The position numbers were made by a program, and so were the translations under genes. This document shows positions 25,599 through 34,568 of a stretch of 64,000 bases of DNA, one piece after another. Below the pieces are notes generated by a model. The model saw only the letters and a list, made by a program, of their open reading frames with translations, was not told the origin of the DNA and did no database searches. Position 1 is the first letter of the stretch. The number at the start of each line of letters is the position of its first letter. The stretch covers positions 3,012,501-3,076,500 of the forward strand of contig NZ_JAUSZA010000001.1 in the NCBI RefSeq assembly GCF_030817215.1, given 5' to 3'. Origin of the DNA: Paenibacillus sp. V4I3 (GTDB lineage: Bacteria > Bacillota > Bacilli > Paenibacillales > NBRC-103111).

Positions 25599-26288
25599 TT
25601 AACGTCTCTTGAAGGAACCTGTCTTCTTAGATGTACTTGGCTTACTAACGGATGGTTTAGTTACCTTATTGGGTGTTGAACCATCGTTTCGACGTGTTGT
25701 AGAGTCGCTTCCAGAACTTGGGGTGCCTGTACCGCCCTTGAAGGTGCCTGTTCGATCAGAAGTTGTTGGTTTCTTATCCTTTGATACATCCGTAGTTGGC
25801 GTAGTTGCCTTACCGCCGCCTGTGTTATAAGCGGGTGTCCGGGTATAGCCTCTATAGTCGTAAGGGCGTTTGCTGTTGAACCATCCTCCACCGAATAAGG
25901 ATTGAAGCAGTGTGGCTGTCAAATAACCTTGTAAGAATGAGGAGTCGTAATGTGATTTGGCATATTCAATACTATCGATTTGAACAAGCGTGTTTTTACT
26001 ATCACTAGGATCCTTTTGAACGTTAATAACCTTATCATTATATACAAGGAACATTTGATCGTCAGATTCCTTGCTCTTTTCCTTCGGTGACTCTTTCGCT
26101 GCTAGTTCAGTTGCTACAGCAGGGACGCTTTTGTTTTCGACTAAATAAACCTTGGAGAGATTGCTCCCTTTGCCGTCAACACTAACTAACGGATACTGAT
26201 CTTTGATATAACGTCCGGCATCAGCGCCACACGCGGTAAGAAGGGCGATGATCAATAAGAAAGAAACCCATGAAGTCCATCTTTTCAC
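25599..26288 (-). CDS. DUF4247 lipoprotein
   Basis: A 229-residue lipoprotein: signal peptide with lipobox LTAC (Cys at about residue 20), then a DUF4247 domain (about 25-145: YPLVSVDGKG, NKVYLVENK-like strand, MFLVYNDKVINVQ, FLQGYLTATLLQSLFGGGW) and a low-complexity Ser/Thr/Lys tail. It would sit on the outside of the membrane. It follows the DUF4178 gene after 50 bases, an arrangement that is common in relatives, where DUF350 and PspA-like genes are often near. Those are absent here. Function unknown. Confidence 0.88.
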   Translation of the reverse strand: MKRWTSWVSFLLIIALLTACGADAGRYIKDQYPLVSVDGKGSNLSKVYLVENKSVPAVATELAAKESPKEKSKESDDQMFLVYNDKVINVQKDPSDSKNTLVQIDSIEYAKSHYDSSFLQGYLTATLLQSLFGGGWFNSKRPYDYRGYTRTPAYNTGGGKATTPTTDVSKDKKPTTSDRTGTFKGGTGTPSSGSDSTTRRNDGSTPNKVTKPSVSKPSTSKKTGSFKRR

Positions 26289-26338
26289 TTTTCAGTAATC
26301 CCTCCTTTCCAAACATTTCTAATGATAACATATGTTGT

Positions 26339-26875
26339 CTAGGGCGTCGATTTCAAAAATTTAATCTGATTGCCCGGTGTGCGCTCTCCTTCAAGAGCAA
26401 TAAATTTGCCGTCCTGCCATTGGAGGAAGAAGAATCTACGGTCCGGTCCAAAATATCTCCAAAAGATGATGTCGTCTCCGCTGCGGAAGTCGGTGTTTCC
26501 TTCAGTCCGAGTGACATCATTGCGATGAAACTCCAATTCAAAGGTAACATCTTCATCAAGCTCCAAACGAGTAGGGACATCATTCGGATCATCTAGCGCA
26601 CCTTCGACAAAGCTGCAAAGGAAACAATCATAGGTTCGCCCTTTTTCCACAATCAAACACTGAATATTTTTGCCGCTTTGTAAATAATAAGCGTAACGAT
26701 GTGGAGCAAACCCGCGGTCAAAATAAATGACCTTGCCGGAAACAACATACTCCTCTAAGTCTACATTGACAATATCCCCAACTCGGGCGTCTTCAAGTGG
26801 ATTACCTATAGGTGTTGTTGTTGGTTCTTGTTTTTGACTACGTAGGATGCTGCTGACTCGTTTAAATATGGACAT
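26339..26875 (-). CDS. DUF4178 protein
   Basis: A 178-residue protein with a single DUF4178 domain (GDIVNVDLEEYVVSGKV, YAYYLQSG and a final FIALEGERT strand). No signal peptide or membrane segment. Two cysteines in YDCFLCSF may hold a metal or form a pair; that is a guess. It is the first gene of a two-gene transcript with the DUF4247 lipoprotein. In related genomes the pair is found with membrane-stress genes. Confidence 0.88.
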   Translation of the reverse strand: MSIFKRVSSILRSQKQEPTTTPIGNPLEDARVGDIVNVDLEEYVVSGKVIYFDRGFAPHRYAYYLQSGKNIQCLIVEKGRTYDCFLCSFVEGALDDPNDVPTRLELDEDVTFELEFHRNDVTRTEGNTDFRSGDDIIFWRYFGPDRRFFFLQWQDGKFIALEGERTPGNQIKFLKSTP

Positions 26876-26986
26876 TGAAAACTCTCCTCTATTCCGTTTA
26901 TTGTTCTACCTTGTAATACGTTTAGCTTATGCGTAAGGTTTCGTTCTCATTATGTAAGACGCTACTGGAAATGTGTGTATGACTTG

Positions 26987-27155
26987 TGCTATAATATTTT
27001 AGATGTTCTTAAGGGCGGCCAGTTGGATCATGGAAGATGATAAATCGAAAGTGTATTCCACCAATAAAACTATAGACACGGATAGGAAGTCGTACTTAAG
27101 GGTAAAAAAGATACAAGGCATTAGCCTGCCCTGTACAAAAGGAGATTGAATATAT
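26987..27155 (+). promoter_or_regulatory. Extended -10 promoter and long leader of the DEAD-box gene
   Basis: TGCTATAAT at 26987-26995 is an extended -10; there is no good -35. The leader would be about 150 bases long, unlike most genes here. Inverted copies of CTTAAGGG lie at 27009 and 27096. Long leaders are common on cold-induced helicase genes. Between 26876 and 26986 I see nothing else. Confidence 0.5.
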
Positions 27156-28769
27156 TTGAAAACATTTCAAGAGTTTGGTTTAGAGCCAACAATTTTACGC
27201 GCTATTACCGAGATGGGCTTTGAAGAGTCCACACCGATCCAAGAAAAAACGATTCCTTTGGCTATGGAAGGCCGGGATTTAATCGGGCAAGCGCAAACAG
27301 GAACGGGTAAAACAGCTGCTTTCGGTATTCCGCTTATTCACAAAATCAATATGAAAGAAGAGCGCATTTCTGCTCTTATCATGTGTCCTACACGGGAACT
27401 TGCCATCCAGGTTGCGGAAGAGATTGAGAAACTCGGTCGTTTCAAAGGCATTCGTTCTTTGCCCATCTATGGTGGACAGGATATCGTTAAACAAATTCGT
27501 GCATTGAAGAAAAAACCGCAAATCATTATCGGTACACCGGGACGTCTACTTGACCATATTAACCGTAAAACAATCAAATTAGACGATGTGCAAACAGTGG
27601 TTTTGGATGAAGCGGATGAAATGCTTGACATGGGCTTCATGGATGATATCCAGTCCATTTTGAAATTGGTACCAGAAGAGCGTCACACGATGTTGTTCTC
27701 GGCAACAATGCCAACCAATATTCAAAAATTGGCACAACAGTTTCTTCGTAACCCTGAGCATGTATCGGTTATCCCGAAACAAGTTAGTGCACCATTGATT
27801 GACCAAGCTTATATCGAATTGCACGAAAAACAAAAATTCGAAGCACTTAGCCGTTTGATCGACATGGAAGCTCCAGATCTTGCAATCATCTTCGGTCGTA
27901 CAAAACGCCGGGTTGATGAATTAGCAGAAGCTCTTCAAAAAAGAGGCTATGCAGCTGAAGGTCTTCATGGTGACTTGTCCCAAAATCAACGTGATAATGT
28001 CATGAGAAAATTCCGTGACGGCAGCATTGATGTACTTGTAGCAACAGACGTTGCTGCGCGTGGTCTAGATGTATCCGGCGTTACTCATGTAATTAACTTT
28101 GACCTTCCGCAAGATCCGGAAAGCTATGTTCACCGTATCGGTCGTACAGGCCGCGCTGGTAAAGAAGGTACAGCTTGGACTTTCGTAACACCTAGAGAAA
28201 TCGATCACCTGCACTTTATCGAAAAAGTTACACGCCACAAAATTACCAAAAAACCACTACCTAGCTTGGCTGAAGCCATTGAAGGTAAACAAAAAATGAC
28301 AGCTGAGCGTATTCTTGATGTGCTTCAAAATGATACACAAGCAGAATTCAAAGGCCTAGCTATTCAAATGTTAGAGCAATATGATTCCGTAAATCTCCTT
28401 GCTGCAGCTATGAAGCTTCTGACAGGCGATAAAAAGGAAACGAATATTGAGTTAACACCAGAAGATCCGATTCGTGCAAGAAAGAAAAAATTCGATGTTC
28501 GCAGCTCAGGTAGACGAGTTGGCGGCGGCTATGGCTCAAGTTCAGGATCAGGAGATCGTCGTCAAGGCGGCGGATACAGCTCCGGTGCTGGTTCCAGCAG
28601 CAGCTCGAACTCCCGTTACCCGCGTAAAGATAGTAGAGATTATGGTTCAAACAGAGAAGGTGGAAGCAGTTCTTCCTCCAGAAACCGTGAATACGGAAGC
28701 AACAACTCCGGAAACCGCGATCGCTCCAGAGCTCCTCGCAAGAGCGAAGATACATTAGTGAATAAATAA
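27156..28769 (+). CDS. cshA: DEAD-box RNA helicase, CshA type
   Basis: A 537-residue helicase. All core motifs are present: Q motif (FQEFGL..), Walker A AQTGTGKT at 46-53, PTRELA, DEAD at 151-154, SAT, and HRIGRTGR at about 326-333. The tail after about residue 435 is rich in Gly, Ser, Arg and Tyr ([19 protein letters not shown]) and should bind RNA. In Bacillus CshA works in RNA decay and cold growth. Start is a TTG at 27156, 12 bases after AAAGGAGA. Ends at a terminator at 28790. Confidence 0.95.
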   Translation: MKTFQEFGLEPTILRAITEMGFEESTPIQEKTIPLAMEGRDLIGQAQTGTGKTAAFGIPLIHKINMKEERISALIMCPTRELAIQVAEEIEKLGRFKGIRSLPIYGGQDIVKQIRALKKKPQIIIGTPGRLLDHINRKTIKLDDVQTVVLDEADEMLDMGFMDDIQSILKLVPEERHTMLFSATMPTNIQKLAQQFLRNPEHVSVIPKQVSAPLIDQAYIELHEKQKFEALSRLIDMEAPDLAIIFGRTKRRVDELAEALQKRGYAAEGLHGDLSQNQRDNVMRKFRDGSIDVLVATDVAARGLDVSGVTHVINFDLPQDPESYVHRIGRTGRAGKEGTAWTFVTPREIDHLHFIEKVTRHKITKKPLPSLAEAIEGKQKMTAERILDVLQNDTQAEFKGLAIQMLEQYDSVNLLAAAMKLLTGDKKETNIELTPEDPIRARKKKFDVRSSGRRVGGGYGSSSGSGDRRQGGGYSSGAGSSSSSNSRYPRKDSRDYGSNREGGSSSSSRNREYGSNNSGNRDRSRAPRKSEDTLVNK

Positions 28770-28789
28770 GGGTAATAACCCCAAAAAAG

Positions 28790-28823
28790 AAAGGCGGAGA
28801 TCCAGAAGGATCTTCGCCTTTTT
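28790..28823. terminator. Terminator of cshA, shared with the micropeptide gene
   Basis: AAGGCGGAGATCC pairs with GGATCTTCGCCTT around AGAA, followed by TTTT; the reverse direction also has a T-rich flank. Confidence 0.88.
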
Positions 28824-28839
28824 ACCATGAGTATATGGT

Positions 28840-28926
28840 TTAGAGTACGAAAGAGCTAGTGATTATAACGAGCAAGATGAAGAGAACCAAAATGGCACCT
28901 GCGGATGTTCCAACTGGATGAGACAT
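28840..28926 (-). CDS. 28-residue hydrophobic micropeptide (YjcZ-like)
   Basis: An ATG at 28926 opens a 28-codon frame: MSHPVGTSAGAILVLF then a fully hydrophobic C-terminal half (ILLVIITSSFVL). A near-perfect AGGAGG lies 8 bases before the ATG, so it is very likely made. The layout (short polar start with Gly and Ser, then a VLFILLVII membrane helix) is that of the small YjcZ/YczN-type sporulation-associated proteins of Bacillus and Paenibacillus. Its exact role is unknown. Confidence 0.8.
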   Translation of the reverse strand: MSHPVGTSAGAILVLFILLVIITSSFVL

Positions 28927-29134
28927 AGTATCAACCTCCTGAAAAATATTTGGGGGTAGTTCTTATTGACAATACTATATTATGTAAAAGAACCTAGAAC
29001 GACTAGACGTCTACCTATATGCTCAAAAATAGGCTATAATTAAATCAATGAAAAAGTAAGACAACTTAAGATGTATGCGTTTTAACAATCAACGTAGAAA
29101 GTTTCCGAAAGGAAACGCTAAGGAGGAAGCAGTT

Positions 29135-29983
29135 TTGGAGTTTAGAGGAGTTATGGGAGGACTGTACAGAATATCGGAGTGGATTATGCGTTTGTCGGTC
29201 ATTAATCTGCTTTGGATGCTATGTTCGATTCCGGTTTTCTTTTTTGCTTTTATGGGCTTGGTGAGTCCATCCGTTGATGCATTGAAGGCATCACTGCCCA
29301 TTATCGCCATTTTGGCACCGTTTACTTTATTCCCTGCAACTTCCGCGATGTTTGCTGTAGCTCGGAAATGGGTTACAGGAGAAGAAGATGTACCACTTTT
29401 GAAAACATATTTCCGTGGATATAAAGAAAACTATCTACAGAGTATGGTAGGTGGCATTTTCTTCGTAATCATTTTTGTTATCATTGCGGTGAACTACTTC
29501 TTTTATTTGAAACAGGGGAGTTCGCTGAAACTATTGGCCGTATTATTTATAGCTTTCACGGTCATTATTATCATTTCTATGTTCAATTTCTTCTCGATTA
29601 TGGTTCATTTGCATATGAAGGTTTTACAAATTTTGAAGAATGCTGTATTGATTACCATTGGCAATCCAATCAATTCGATAGTTCTGCTGCTTTGCAACGG
29701 AGCCATCCTTTACATTTGTTTGACCAAATTTAATTTCTTCCTTGTCGTTTTCTTCATGGGAAGTATTATGGCTACCTTCTCGTTCTGGCAGTTTAACCGC
29801 AGCTTCACCAAACTCCAAACGAAGCAGCAAGAACTAGAAGAGAAGGAACAACAGAGGTTGGCTGAAGCGCAAGAAGAGGAAGCACAAAGTGACACTGAGG
29901 TTTTAACTGAAGGTGAAGAAGAAAAAAGTAAGACAGAAATTAGCTTGCATAAAAAAGATGAGAATGAAAAGACTAAAGACTAA
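29135..29983 (+). CDS. YesL-family membrane protein (DUF624)
   Basis: A 282-residue protein with about five membrane segments in the YesL/DUF624 pattern (RISEWIMRLSVINLLWMLCSIPVF, FPATSAMFAVARKW, FFRGYKENYLQSMV). YesL proteins stand next to sugar ABC transporters; the exact role is not known. I choose a TTG at 29135 because AGGAGG lies 8 bases before it; the frame is open back to 29075. The last 60 residues are a charged, coiled-coil-like tail of Glu, Gln and Lys, longer than is usual for the family. Confidence 0.88.
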   Translation: MEFRGVMGGLYRISEWIMRLSVINLLWMLCSIPVFFFAFMGLVSPSVDALKASLPIIAILAPFTLFPATSAMFAVARKWVTGEEDVPLLKTYFRGYKENYLQSMVGGIFFVIIFVIIAVNYFFYLKQGSSLKLLAVLFIAFTVIIIISMFNFFSIMVHLHMKVLQILKNAVLITIGNPINSIVLLLCNGAILYICLTKFNFFLVVFFMGSIMATFSFWQFNRSFTKLQTKQQELEEKEQQRLAEAQEEEAQSDTEVLTEGEEEKSKTEISLHKKDENEKTKD

Positions 29984-29992
29984 ACCTACCAG

Positions 29993-30021
29993 TTGATAAT
30001 CAACCGGTACGGCACTATAAT
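29993..30021 (+). promoter_or_regulatory. Promoter of the non-coding RNA
   Basis: TTGATA at 29993-29998 and TATAAT at 30016-30021, 17-base spacer. No start codon with a ribosome binding site follows; the product is the RNA at 30028-30217. Confidence 0.75.
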
Positions 30022-30027
30022 AAGAAC

Positions 30028-30217
30028 TACAAAAGAATCCTGCGATGTACGTAACGGTTTTAAGTTGTTTTAAACCAATGACTGTTTCTAGGGAGACCTA
30101 CATTGAAGTGTGGCTGACATGCCCTCGAAAGGGGACCTCAAATACACCTCTGCGGACACCCACCTGCGAGAGCGGGTTTGAAGCACCAAAACCGGACGGC
30201 ATAGGCGGGTTTTTTTG
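30028..30217 (+). ncRNA. ssrS: Rod-like non-coding RNA of about 190 bases, 6S RNA candidate
   Basis: It has its own promoter, about 190 bases, and ends in eight T. The two ends pair over a long interrupted stem: CCTGC (30039) with GCGGG (30205), ATG with CAT, CGT with ACG, and CGGTTTT (30055) with AAAACCG (30188). Inside are two compact hairpins, CCCTCGAAAGGG at 30122 and ACCTGC-GAGA-GCGGGT at 30162. The length, closing stem and large internal loop fit 6S RNA, which binds the sigma-A RNA polymerase. I am sure it is a structured transcript, less sure of the name. No ORF with a ribosome binding site is present. Confidence 0.6.
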
Positions 30218-30221
30218 TATT

Positions 30222-30263
30222 AAAAAGAGGTTGATCAGGTAGATTCCTGTTCAACCTCTTTTT
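30222..30263. terminator. Strong terminator at the end of xylB
   Basis: AAAAAGAGGTTGA pairs perfectly with TCAACCTCTTTTT. It works for the minus-strand xylB gene and would also stop the ncRNA transcript. Confidence 0.88.
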
Positions 30264-30272
30264 AATGTATTT

Positions 30273-31802
30273 TCAATGACCAGCCAAATCACTTAGCTGA
30301 TGGAAGGTGTTCTGAAGAGTTCCGTAAAGACCACGATATATTTGATAGTAGGCTTCATACTGTTTTTGATTATTAACATTTGGTTCTACGCGATCGGTGA
30401 CATGAATCCATTTCTCACAGAGTGTAGTAATATCCTCTTGCAGTACGCCGGAAGCAGCCATAATAGCAGCGCCGTACGCAGGGCCGTCTGTGGAATTAAC
30501 CGTGACCACAGGGATACCGAAGATATCAGCAATCATTTGACGCCAGAACGGACTTCTGGCACCGCCGCCATTCACTCGAAGTTCGGTGACTTCAATGCCG
30601 GACTCGCGGATTAGTTGCAGCGAGTCGCGGAGCCCGAAGGTAATGCCTTCGAGTACGGCACGTGTGAGATGTGCTTTATCGTGCCGTAGGTTTAGACCGA
30701 TGAAGGCGCCTCGAGCCTTCGGATCGGGGTGCGGTGTCCGCTCACCAGATAGGTAAGGCAGGAACAACAAGCCTTCGCTCCCAAGGGGAGCTGTAGCCGC
30801 TTCAGACGTCAAGATCTCGTAGACGTCTTTGCCTTCCTGCTGCGCCCGCTCAAGCTCCTCGTGTGCGAAGTGGTTGCGCCACCACTGGAACGAGCCGCCA
30901 GCGGCCAGCATGACCCCCATGCGGTGCCACTTGTCAGGCACACCGTGACAGAAGGAATGAAGCCGATAAGCTTCATCTACTTGGTAAGTGTCGTCGTGAA
31001 CGAAGACGACACCGGATGTGCCGAGCGCCACAGAGGCGATGCCTTGGCGTACGACGCCAACACCTACGGCGCCGCAAGCTTGGTCGCCGCCGCCAGCGAC
31101 GACCTTGGTGCCTGCGGCTAGGCCGGTTAGGCTGGCCGCTTCCGGCAGCAGGTGTCCAGCCACGTCGCCGGACTCATAGAGCGGCGGCAGCCATTCCATA
31201 GGAATGTCCAGCCGCTCAGTGACGGTCTGGGACCATCTGCGGTGGGCGACGTCCAGCAGCAGCGTGCCGCTTGCGTCGGCCATGTCCATGCCGAACGCTC
31301 CCGTCAGGCGCAGCCTGACGTAGTCCTTCGGCAGCAGCAGATGCCGAACGCGCGCGTAGTGCTCCGGCTCATGCTGCCGGAGCCAAATGACCTTGGGCGC
31401 GGTGAAGCCGGTCAGCGCCCGGTTGCCAGTAAGTCGGCCGAGCTCGGCTTCGCCGACGGTCGACTCGATGTAGGCGCACTGCTCCGCGGTGCGCTGGTCA
31501 CACCAAAGCAGTGCAGGCCGGATGACCTGCTGCGCCTCATCCAGGAATACCGACCCGTGCATCTGGCCGGAGAAGCCAATACCAGCGACGGCTTCGCCTG
31601 CGACGCTTGTTTTCTCTAAAAGAGCGCGGATGCCCTTGACTGTGGCATTCCACCAATCCTCAGGATGCTGCTCTGCCCATCCCGGATAGGGCTGCTGAAG
31701 CGGATATTCAACGCTATGGCTGCCGATCACCTGACCGGAGTCATCCACAAGAATGCATTTAACTGCAGAAGTTCCTAAATCTAAGCCCATGAAATACGAC
31801 AC
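30273..31802 (-). CDS. xylB: Xylulokinase
   Basis: A 509-residue FGGY-family kinase that phosphorylates D-xylulose. Seen: GLDLGTSAVKCILVD (phosphate 1 loop), GFSGQMHGSV (XylB-specific), GGGDQACGAVGVG and the C-terminal RVNGGGARSPFWRQM. Start is a GTG at 31802 after AAAGGGTGA. The middle of the gene (about 30600-31650) is visibly much richer in G and C than its neighbours, and no xylA or xylose transporter gene is near. Transfer from a GC-rich relative is likely. Confidence 0.93.
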   Translation of the reverse strand: MSYFMGLDLGTSAVKCILVDDSGQVIGSHSVEYPLQQPYPGWAEQHPEDWWNATVKGIRALLEKTSVAGEAVAGIGFSGQMHGSVFLDEAQQVIRPALLWCDQRTAEQCAYIESTVGEAELGRLTGNRALTGFTAPKVIWLRQHEPEHYARVRHLLLPKDYVRLRLTGAFGMDMADASGTLLLDVAHRRWSQTVTERLDIPMEWLPPLYESGDVAGHLLPEAASLTGLAAGTKVVAGGGDQACGAVGVGVVRQGIASVALGTSGVVFVHDDTYQVDEAYRLHSFCHGVPDKWHRMGVMLAAGGSFQWWRNHFAHEELERAQQEGKDVYEILTSEAATAPLGSEGLLFLPYLSGERTPHPDPKARGAFIGLNLRHDKAHLTRAVLEGITFGLRDSLQLIRESGIEVTELRVNGGGARSPFWRQMIADIFGIPVVTVNSTDGPAYGAAIMAASGVLQEDITTLCEKWIHVTDRVEPNVNNQKQYEAYYQIYRGLYGTLQNTFHQLSDLAGH

Positions 31803-31942
31803 GAAGATTCACCCTTTGTTGGTTAAATTATTGTAATTTAGTAGTTTCCTCTATATTCTTTGTTTGTTTAATAAATATACAAAGATTATTAGTTATTATA
31901 TTCGCACGAAAGAACGGAAATCCTGCTTACGGCGATATTTAT

Positions 31943-32437
31943 TTATTTCCATATTAAATTCATTTCATGCCAGTGGATGCCAGCATGCTGAGAAGTGGAT
32001 GGAGCTGCATAAAGAAATCCATTTTTTTCGTAGAATGAAATTAAATGCTCTTCACACATTAAAACAATGCCCTTCAAATCATCTTTTCTGGCTATTTCGA
32101 TGATACGTTGCAGAAGTTCAGTGGCAACCCCGCGTCGTTGGTAGGACGGGTGCACGGCGATGGTCAACACACAGAGATATTGTCCTTCCTCAGCGTGCTG
32201 GGTCTCCTGCTTGATACTATCATCTGTTAATTCGTTATTATGTATCTTTACGCTATTGGTTACGCCGATGATTTGATGGTCTAGCTCATTTTCTGCCACA
32301 AGAAAATAGGAGCCAAACACATGCTTTCTCATCTGAAAAGCTTCAAATGTGGCAGCCGCCTCCTTTGAGAAAACAACAGTCTCGATCTCATAAGCCTTCC
32401 TAATATCTTTATCGTTTTCAACTGGGCGAATTAGCAT
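31943..32437 (-). CDS. GNAT-family N-acetyltransferase
   Basis: A 164-residue GNAT protein. Motif A is VLTIAVHPSYQRRGVATELL with the QRRGVA acetyl-CoA loop, and the last part (LISFYEKNGFLYAAP) is motif B. The acceptor is unknown. I choose the ATG at 32437 after AAGGAGG (12-base spacing); the frame is open to 32497. It is divergent from mntH with about 160 bases between. Confidence 0.88.
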   Translation of the reverse strand: MLIRPVENDKDIRKAYEIETVVFSKEAAATFEAFQMRKHVFGSYFLVAENELDHQIIGVTNSVKIHNNELTDDSIKQETQHAEEGQYLCVLTIAVHPSYQRRGVATELLQRIIEIARKDDLKGIVLMCEEHLISFYEKNGFLYAAPSTSQHAGIHWHEMNLIWK

Positions 32438-32462
32438 AATCGTTGAATACCTCCTTGTTAAA

Positions 32463-32480
32463 ACTTTCCTCAGGGAAAAT
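32463..32480. promoter_or_regulatory. Inverted repeat between GNAT and mntH, possible metal-regulator site
   Basis: ACTTTCC-TCAG-GGAAAAT is a near-perfect inverted repeat in the shared upstream region of the GNAT gene and mntH. MntR and related DtxR-type regulators use AT-rich inverted repeats before manganese uptake genes; the match to the Bacillus MntR box is partial. Function is a guess. Confidence 0.35.
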
Positions 32481-32597
32481 GTTTTTTGTATGCACATGAT
32501 TGTTTACCTATAGCATAAGATGGGGTCATATAGTATAATCATGAATAAAGTTTCCTTTGAACAACATTATTGGTCTTGCGAAAGAAGAGGTAATCAG

Positions 32598-33944
32598 ATG
32601 GGTATAGCATATAAAAAACCAGAACAAGAGTCCAATGGATGGAAAGGCAGCTCACCAATGCCTAGTCTGCCTGAAGTCCATCATAGTATGCGCGTGCCAA
32701 AGAAAGCGGGTTTTTTCCGTAAACTACTTGCTTTTGTGGGTCCGGGCTATCTCGTAGCCGTAGGATATATGGATCCGGGAAATTGGGCGACTGATTTAGC
32801 AGGTGGCTCTCAATTCGGATATACATTGCTTTCTGTTATTTTAATATCAAATTTAATGGCGATTCTGCTGCAAGCTTTGTCTGGCCGCCTAGGAATTGTA
32901 ACAGGTCGAGACTTAGCTCAAGCTTGTCGTGATCATTATAGTAAACCTGTTTCATTCGGACTATGGGTATTATGTGAGCTAGCTATTGCAGCATGTGACT
33001 TGGCTGAAGTCATTGGCGCTGCAATTGCCTTACAGCTATTGTTCGGTCTACCGCTTATTTATGGAGTCATCCTGACTTCGTTAGACGTTCTTTTGGTTCT
33101 TATGCTGCAAAAAAAGGGCTTCCGATACATCGAAGCCATGGTTATTAGTCTAATCGCTCTAATTACGGTTTGCTTCGTGATGGAACTTATTTTCTCAAGA
33201 CCTGATTTTGCTGCTGTTGCCATTGGTTTTATTCCTAGAACGGAAATTGTAACGAACCCAGCAATGTTATATATCGCCCTTGGTATTCTGGGAGCAACTG
33301 TCATGCCCCACAATTTATATTTGCATTCTTCTATTGTACAAACGCGTAAAATCGAGCCGACGGTAGAAGGTAAACGTGAAGCAATTAAATTCGCCACAAT
33401 AGATTCGACTGTAGCTTTAATGCTGGCTTTGTTCGTCAATGCTGCAATACTCATTCTTTCTGCAGCAGCCTTTCATTCGGCAGGTAAAGAAGTAGCAGAA
33501 ATACAAGATGCTTATCACCTTTTGGGGCCTATGCTGGGCACAGGTGCCGCGAGTATTCTATTTGCAGTTGCGCTGTTAGCTTCAGGGCAAAATTCTACAC
33601 TTACAGGTACTTTGGCCGGTCAGATTGTGATGGAGGGCTTTCTTAATATTAGACTCACTCCTTGGCTGCGCCGATTAATTACACGGTTGATCGCGATCGT
33701 GCCCGCGGTCATTGTCATAGGTATTTATGGAGAGAGCGGCGCTACAGATTTACTCGTTCTTAGTCAGGTGATTTTATCCTTGCAGCTTTCCTTTGCTGTT
33801 ATTCCACTTGTTACGTTTACTTCGGACCGCAAGAAGATGGGGGAGCTTGTAACACCAAAGTGGATGATTTTACTAAGTTGGTTTGTCGCTATTTTGATTG
33901 CAGGCTTGAATGCTTACTTACTTTACACCACTTTTTTTGGGTAA
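32598..33944 (+). CDS. mntH: NRAMP-type manganese/iron proton symporter
   Basis: A 448-residue NRAMP transporter with 11 membrane segments. The metal site in helix 1 is the [12 protein letters not shown] motif and in helix 6 it is [13 protein letters not shown]. It brings Mn(II) into the cell with protons. I choose the ATG at 32598 because GAGGT lies 6 bases upstream; the frame is open to 32520. The N-terminal 50 residues are hydrophilic, which is normal. With the manganese riboswitch near 1400, this window has both uptake and export sides of manganese handling. Confidence 0.95.
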   Translation: MGIAYKKPEQESNGWKGSSPMPSLPEVHHSMRVPKKAGFFRKLLAFVGPGYLVAVGYMDPGNWATDLAGGSQFGYTLLSVILISNLMAILLQALSGRLGIVTGRDLAQACRDHYSKPVSFGLWVLCELAIAACDLAEVIGAAIALQLLFGLPLIYGVILTSLDVLLVLMLQKKGFRYIEAMVISLIALITVCFVMELIFSRPDFAAVAIGFIPRTEIVTNPAMLYIALGILGATVMPHNLYLHSSIVQTRKIEPTVEGKREAIKFATIDSTVALMLALFVNAAILILSAAAFHSAGKEVAEIQDAYHLLGPMLGTGAASILFAVALLASGQNSTLTGTLAGQIVMEGFLNIRLTPWLRRLITRLIAIVPAVIVIGIYGESGATDLLVLSQVILSLQLSFAVIPLVTFTSDRKKMGELVTPKWMILLSWFVAILIAGLNAYLLYTTFFG

Positions 33945-33966
33945 ATAAAATATGGAATAAAAATGG

Positions 33967-33995
33967 AAAATCGGAGGAGCAATCCTCCGATTTTT
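33967..33995 (+). terminator. Terminator of mntH
   Basis: AAAATCGGAGGA-GCAA-TCCTCCGATTTTT, perfect stem with a 4-base loop. Confidence 0.9.
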
Positions 33996-34095
33996 ATTTC
34001 CCCTCTTTTTCTTAAGCCTAAACAATGGTAAGATAGAGAGCAGTGTAGAAATGGCAAGTGGTCTATATGTACTTCATTGAAGGGGGAAAAGGCTT

Positions 34096-34485
34096 TTGCT
34101 TAAGAGAACTTTAATCGGATTACTTCGCAGTCATGAAACGACCGGAGATAAAGCCAAAGATCCTTTGCTTAAAACAAGATATTACAAGCTTCCTAAAGAC
34201 CAAGTATGGGAAGAAGTCACTGCCGTTCTGAAAAAAACGCCGGGCTATAAACTTCTCCACGAAGTTCAAAATGTAGGTGAAATTCTCGCGGAACGTAAAA
34301 CAATGACTGGACGAACACAGGATGTTACGTTGACGTTATTTGGGATTAATCCCGTGAAAACCGCGGTAGACATTTATTCAGCATCCCGAGGCTCAATGGG
34401 GGATTTGGGTTCCAATTACCGTACTATTATAGATATTTATAAACAATTAGACAGAAAGCTTGCTCCATATAAGATTGAAGGATGA
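34096..34485 (+). CDS. Conserved small cytosolic protein of unknown function
   Basis: A 129-residue soluble protein, start TTG at 34096 after an AAGGGGGAAA site. It has a conserved basic start (LKRTLIGLLRSHE), TRYYKLPKDQVWEEV, a middle strand-turn region and a C-terminal YRTIIDIYKQLDRKL helix. The layout looks like a small alpha/beta fold related to DUF1499-like cytosolic proteins; the match is weak. Stands alone, with a terminator on both sides. Confidence 0.7.
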   Translation: MLKRTLIGLLRSHETTGDKAKDPLLKTRYYKLPKDQVWEEVTAVLKKTPGYKLLHEVQNVGEILAERKTMTGRTQDVTLTLFGINPVKTAVDIYSASRGSMGDLGSNYRTIIDIYKQLDRKLAPYKIEG

Positions 34486-34521
34486 GAAAACTCTTATCGA
34501 GGCCAATCAATTGTGGAAACA

Positions 34522-34558
34522 AAAACAGCAGGGAAGCTAGGCCTCCTTGCTGTTTTAT
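34522..34558. terminator. Bidirectional terminator between the 34096 gene and tpx
   Basis: AAAACAGCA pairs with TTGCTGTTTT, with imperfect inner pairs around GCTAGGCC; it separates two convergent genes. Confidence 0.75.
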
Positions 34559-34568
34559 TTTGTGCGTA

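Noticed and set aside
30861..31689. Several plus-strand ORFs inside xylB
   Set aside because: They are shadows in a GC-rich gene where stop codons are rare; no ribosome binding sites.
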